This document shows positions 6,308-7,156 of a DNA stretch of 7,156 bases, in pieces. Under the pieces are notes generated by a model. That model saw nothing but the letters and a program-made list of their open reading frames with translations, had not been told where the DNA came from and did no database searches. Position 1 is the stretch's first letter, and each line of letters starts with the position of its first letter. The position numbers and the translations under genes are program-made. The stretch is from Hyphomicrobium_A sp036559705 (lineage in GTDB: Bacteria > Pseudomonadota > Alphaproteobacteria > Rhizobiales > Hyphomicrobiaceae). Where the stretch lies: positions 1 through 7,156 of the forward strand of contig DATBSP010000082.1 in assembly GCA_036559705.1 (NCBI GenBank), in the 5' to 3' direction.

Positions 6308-6952
6308 ATGTTGAGGAAAACTCTTGGACTGGCACACACCCACCTCCTCCCACTGGTGGTGGCGATTGCCTTGATGGCAAGTGGAGGCGCACGGGCCGGC
6401 GAACATGAGGACTGGTGCTTCGCCGACCAAGAAAAGACGCCGGAGGAAGCGCTGGCGGGATGCACGGCGCTGATCGAGGGCGGCAAGCTGAGCCAGGACA
6501 AGCTCGCCACCGCCTATGCTAACCGGTGCCTCGTCCATACGCAGCGTAAGGCGAGCGATCTGGCGATCGCCGATTGCACGCAAGCCATCGCCATTGAGCC
6601 CGGCAACGCCCTCGCCTACGCGCAGCGCGGCGAAGCCTATTGCGGGAAAGGCGACGTCAAGCGTTGCGTTGCCGACTTCGACGAGGCCATGCGCATCGAC
6701 CCCGGCGACCCATCATTCACGTTCTTGCGCGGTATGGCGCGCGCCGACGCGGGGGATACGGACGGCGCCATCGCCGACCTGACGAAGGCGATCGAGCAAG
6801 ATCCGGGGACAGTCGCCGCCTACGTGCGCCGCGGCCGTATCTACGAGGCCGAAGGGGATAAGGCGCGTGCCGCAGCCGACTACCGAAGCACTCTGAAGAT
6901 CGACCCGTACGACGAGACGGCGAAGCAGCGCCTCGAGCGCTTCAGCAAATAA
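6308..6952 (+). CDS. Exported TPR-repeat protein, cysteine-rich
   Basis: A 214-residue protein, probably periplasmic, likely a protein-protein interaction scaffold; the partner is unknown. A Sec signal peptide spans residues 1-30 (basic LRK start, hydrophobic stretch 13-25, cleavage after ARA). Four tetratricopeptide repeats of exactly 34 residues follow in register at 67-100, 101-134, 135-168 and 169-202; each ends with the expected Pro at position 32 (P98, P132, P166, P200). Six cysteines (37, 52, 74, 90, 112, 120) lie in the N-terminal half, two of them at packing positions of repeat 1, so disulfides are plausible. ATG 6308 has GAGGGA six bases upstream and begins the signal peptide; a TTG at 6281 is a poorer choice. 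The gene is divergent from pheA and converges with kdsB, five bases apart, and so is probably monocistronic. Confidence 0.85.
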   Translation: MLRKTLGLAHTHLLPLVVAIALMASGGARAGEHEDWCFADQEKTPEEALAGCTALIEGGKLSQDKLATAYANRCLVHTQRKASDLAIADCTQAIAIEPGNALAYAQRGEAYCGKGDVKRCVADFDEAMRIDPGDPSFTFLRGMARADAGDTDGAIADLTKAIEQDPGTVAAYVRRGRIYEAEGDKARAAADYRSTLKIDPYDETAKQRLERFSK

Positions 6953-6957
6953 GAGCC

Positions 6958-7156
6958 CTAGCGGGCGCCCAGAAGACGGCGGGCCCGTTCGAGGTCGGCG
7001 GGGGTATCGACACCGAGCGGAACAGTGTCAACGACGGTCACGTCGATGCGCATGCCGGCTTCCAATGCGCGCAATTGTTCGAGCTTCTCGCGCAATTCGA
7101 GCGGCGAAGGTTGCAGCGACACGAAGCGTTCAAGCGCCGCGCGCCGATAGGCGTAA
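6958..7156 (-). CDS. kdsB: 3-deoxy-manno-octulosonate cytidylyltransferase, C-terminal fragment
   Basis: The last 65 codons of a gene that enters from the right edge. The peptide begins YAYRRAALERF and includes EKLEQLRALEAGMRIDV, VDTVPLGVDTPADLERAR and a final LLGAR, the characteristic C-terminal end of KdsB (CMP-KDO synthetase). The enzyme activates KDO with CTP for the inner core of lipopolysaccharide, so a Gram-negative outer membrane is implied. The stop TAG is the complement of 6958-6960. Lacking a start inside the window, it is easy to miss. In many Rhizobiales kdsB precedes pheA directly; here the TPR gene lies between them on the other strand. Confidence 0.93.
   Translation of the reverse strand, partial: YAYRRAALERFVSLQPSPLELREKLEQLRALEAGMRIDVTVVDTVPLGVDTPADLERARRLLGAR

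Noticed and set aside
4035..6314. A 759-codon plus-strand open frame running against the SDR and pheA genes
   Set aside because: It is a shadow of the high-GC codon bias of genes on the other strand: composition is rich in Arg, Gly and His, no domain is recognisable, and it overlaps three well-supported genes.

Overview
This GC-rich window reads as chromosomal DNA of an alphaproteobacterium, most likely of the Hyphomicrobiales/Rhizobiales type. The clues are the style of the DnaX and PheA proteins, the small SRP RNA placed directly upstream of dnaX, and a kdsB tail near pheA. This assignment comes from recognised families, not from a database search. It is mostly housekeeping sequence, with three less familiar genes among the core ones. 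I see no CRISPR array, tRNA, rRNA, insertion sequence or phage gene.

Left block (about 1-2163, minus strand): SRP RNA (ffs) with its own promoter, then dnaX (clamp-loader gamma/tau), then the start of ybaB/ebfC, which runs off the left edge. This is the old ffs-dnaX-ybaB(-recR) order also found in Bacillus. Inside dnaX there is a strong candidate -1 frameshift signal: a U_UUU_UUC heptamer, one extra codon and a UGA stop, followed by a small stem-loop. It would give a 458-residue gamma-like product besides the 604-residue tau. The 121-base space between ffs and dnaX carries four perfect triloop hairpins.

Middle block (2164-4449, plus strand): a divergent control region with a 14-bp perfect palindrome just upstream of a TTGACA box, then a 706-residue exported alpha/beta hydrolase of the DUF900/COG4782 type with a large uncharacterised N-terminal half. 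Its stop codon overlaps, within one CTAG, the stop codon of the next gene on the other strand.

Right block (4446-7156): on the minus strand pheA (prephenate dehydratase, phenylalanine synthesis) is followed after 12 bases by a short-chain dehydrogenase/reductase, likely one operon. A plus-strand gene for an exported, cysteine-rich TPR protein sits between pheA and the truncated 3' end of kdsB (CMP-KDO synthetase, lipopolysaccharide synthesis). kdsB and pheA are often neighbours in Rhizobiales, so the TPR gene looks like a lineage-specific insertion in that pair.

The best candidate for something previously undescribed here is the dnaX frameshift site. The dnaX leader hairpins, the hydrolase operator-like palindrome and the TPR insertion come next.
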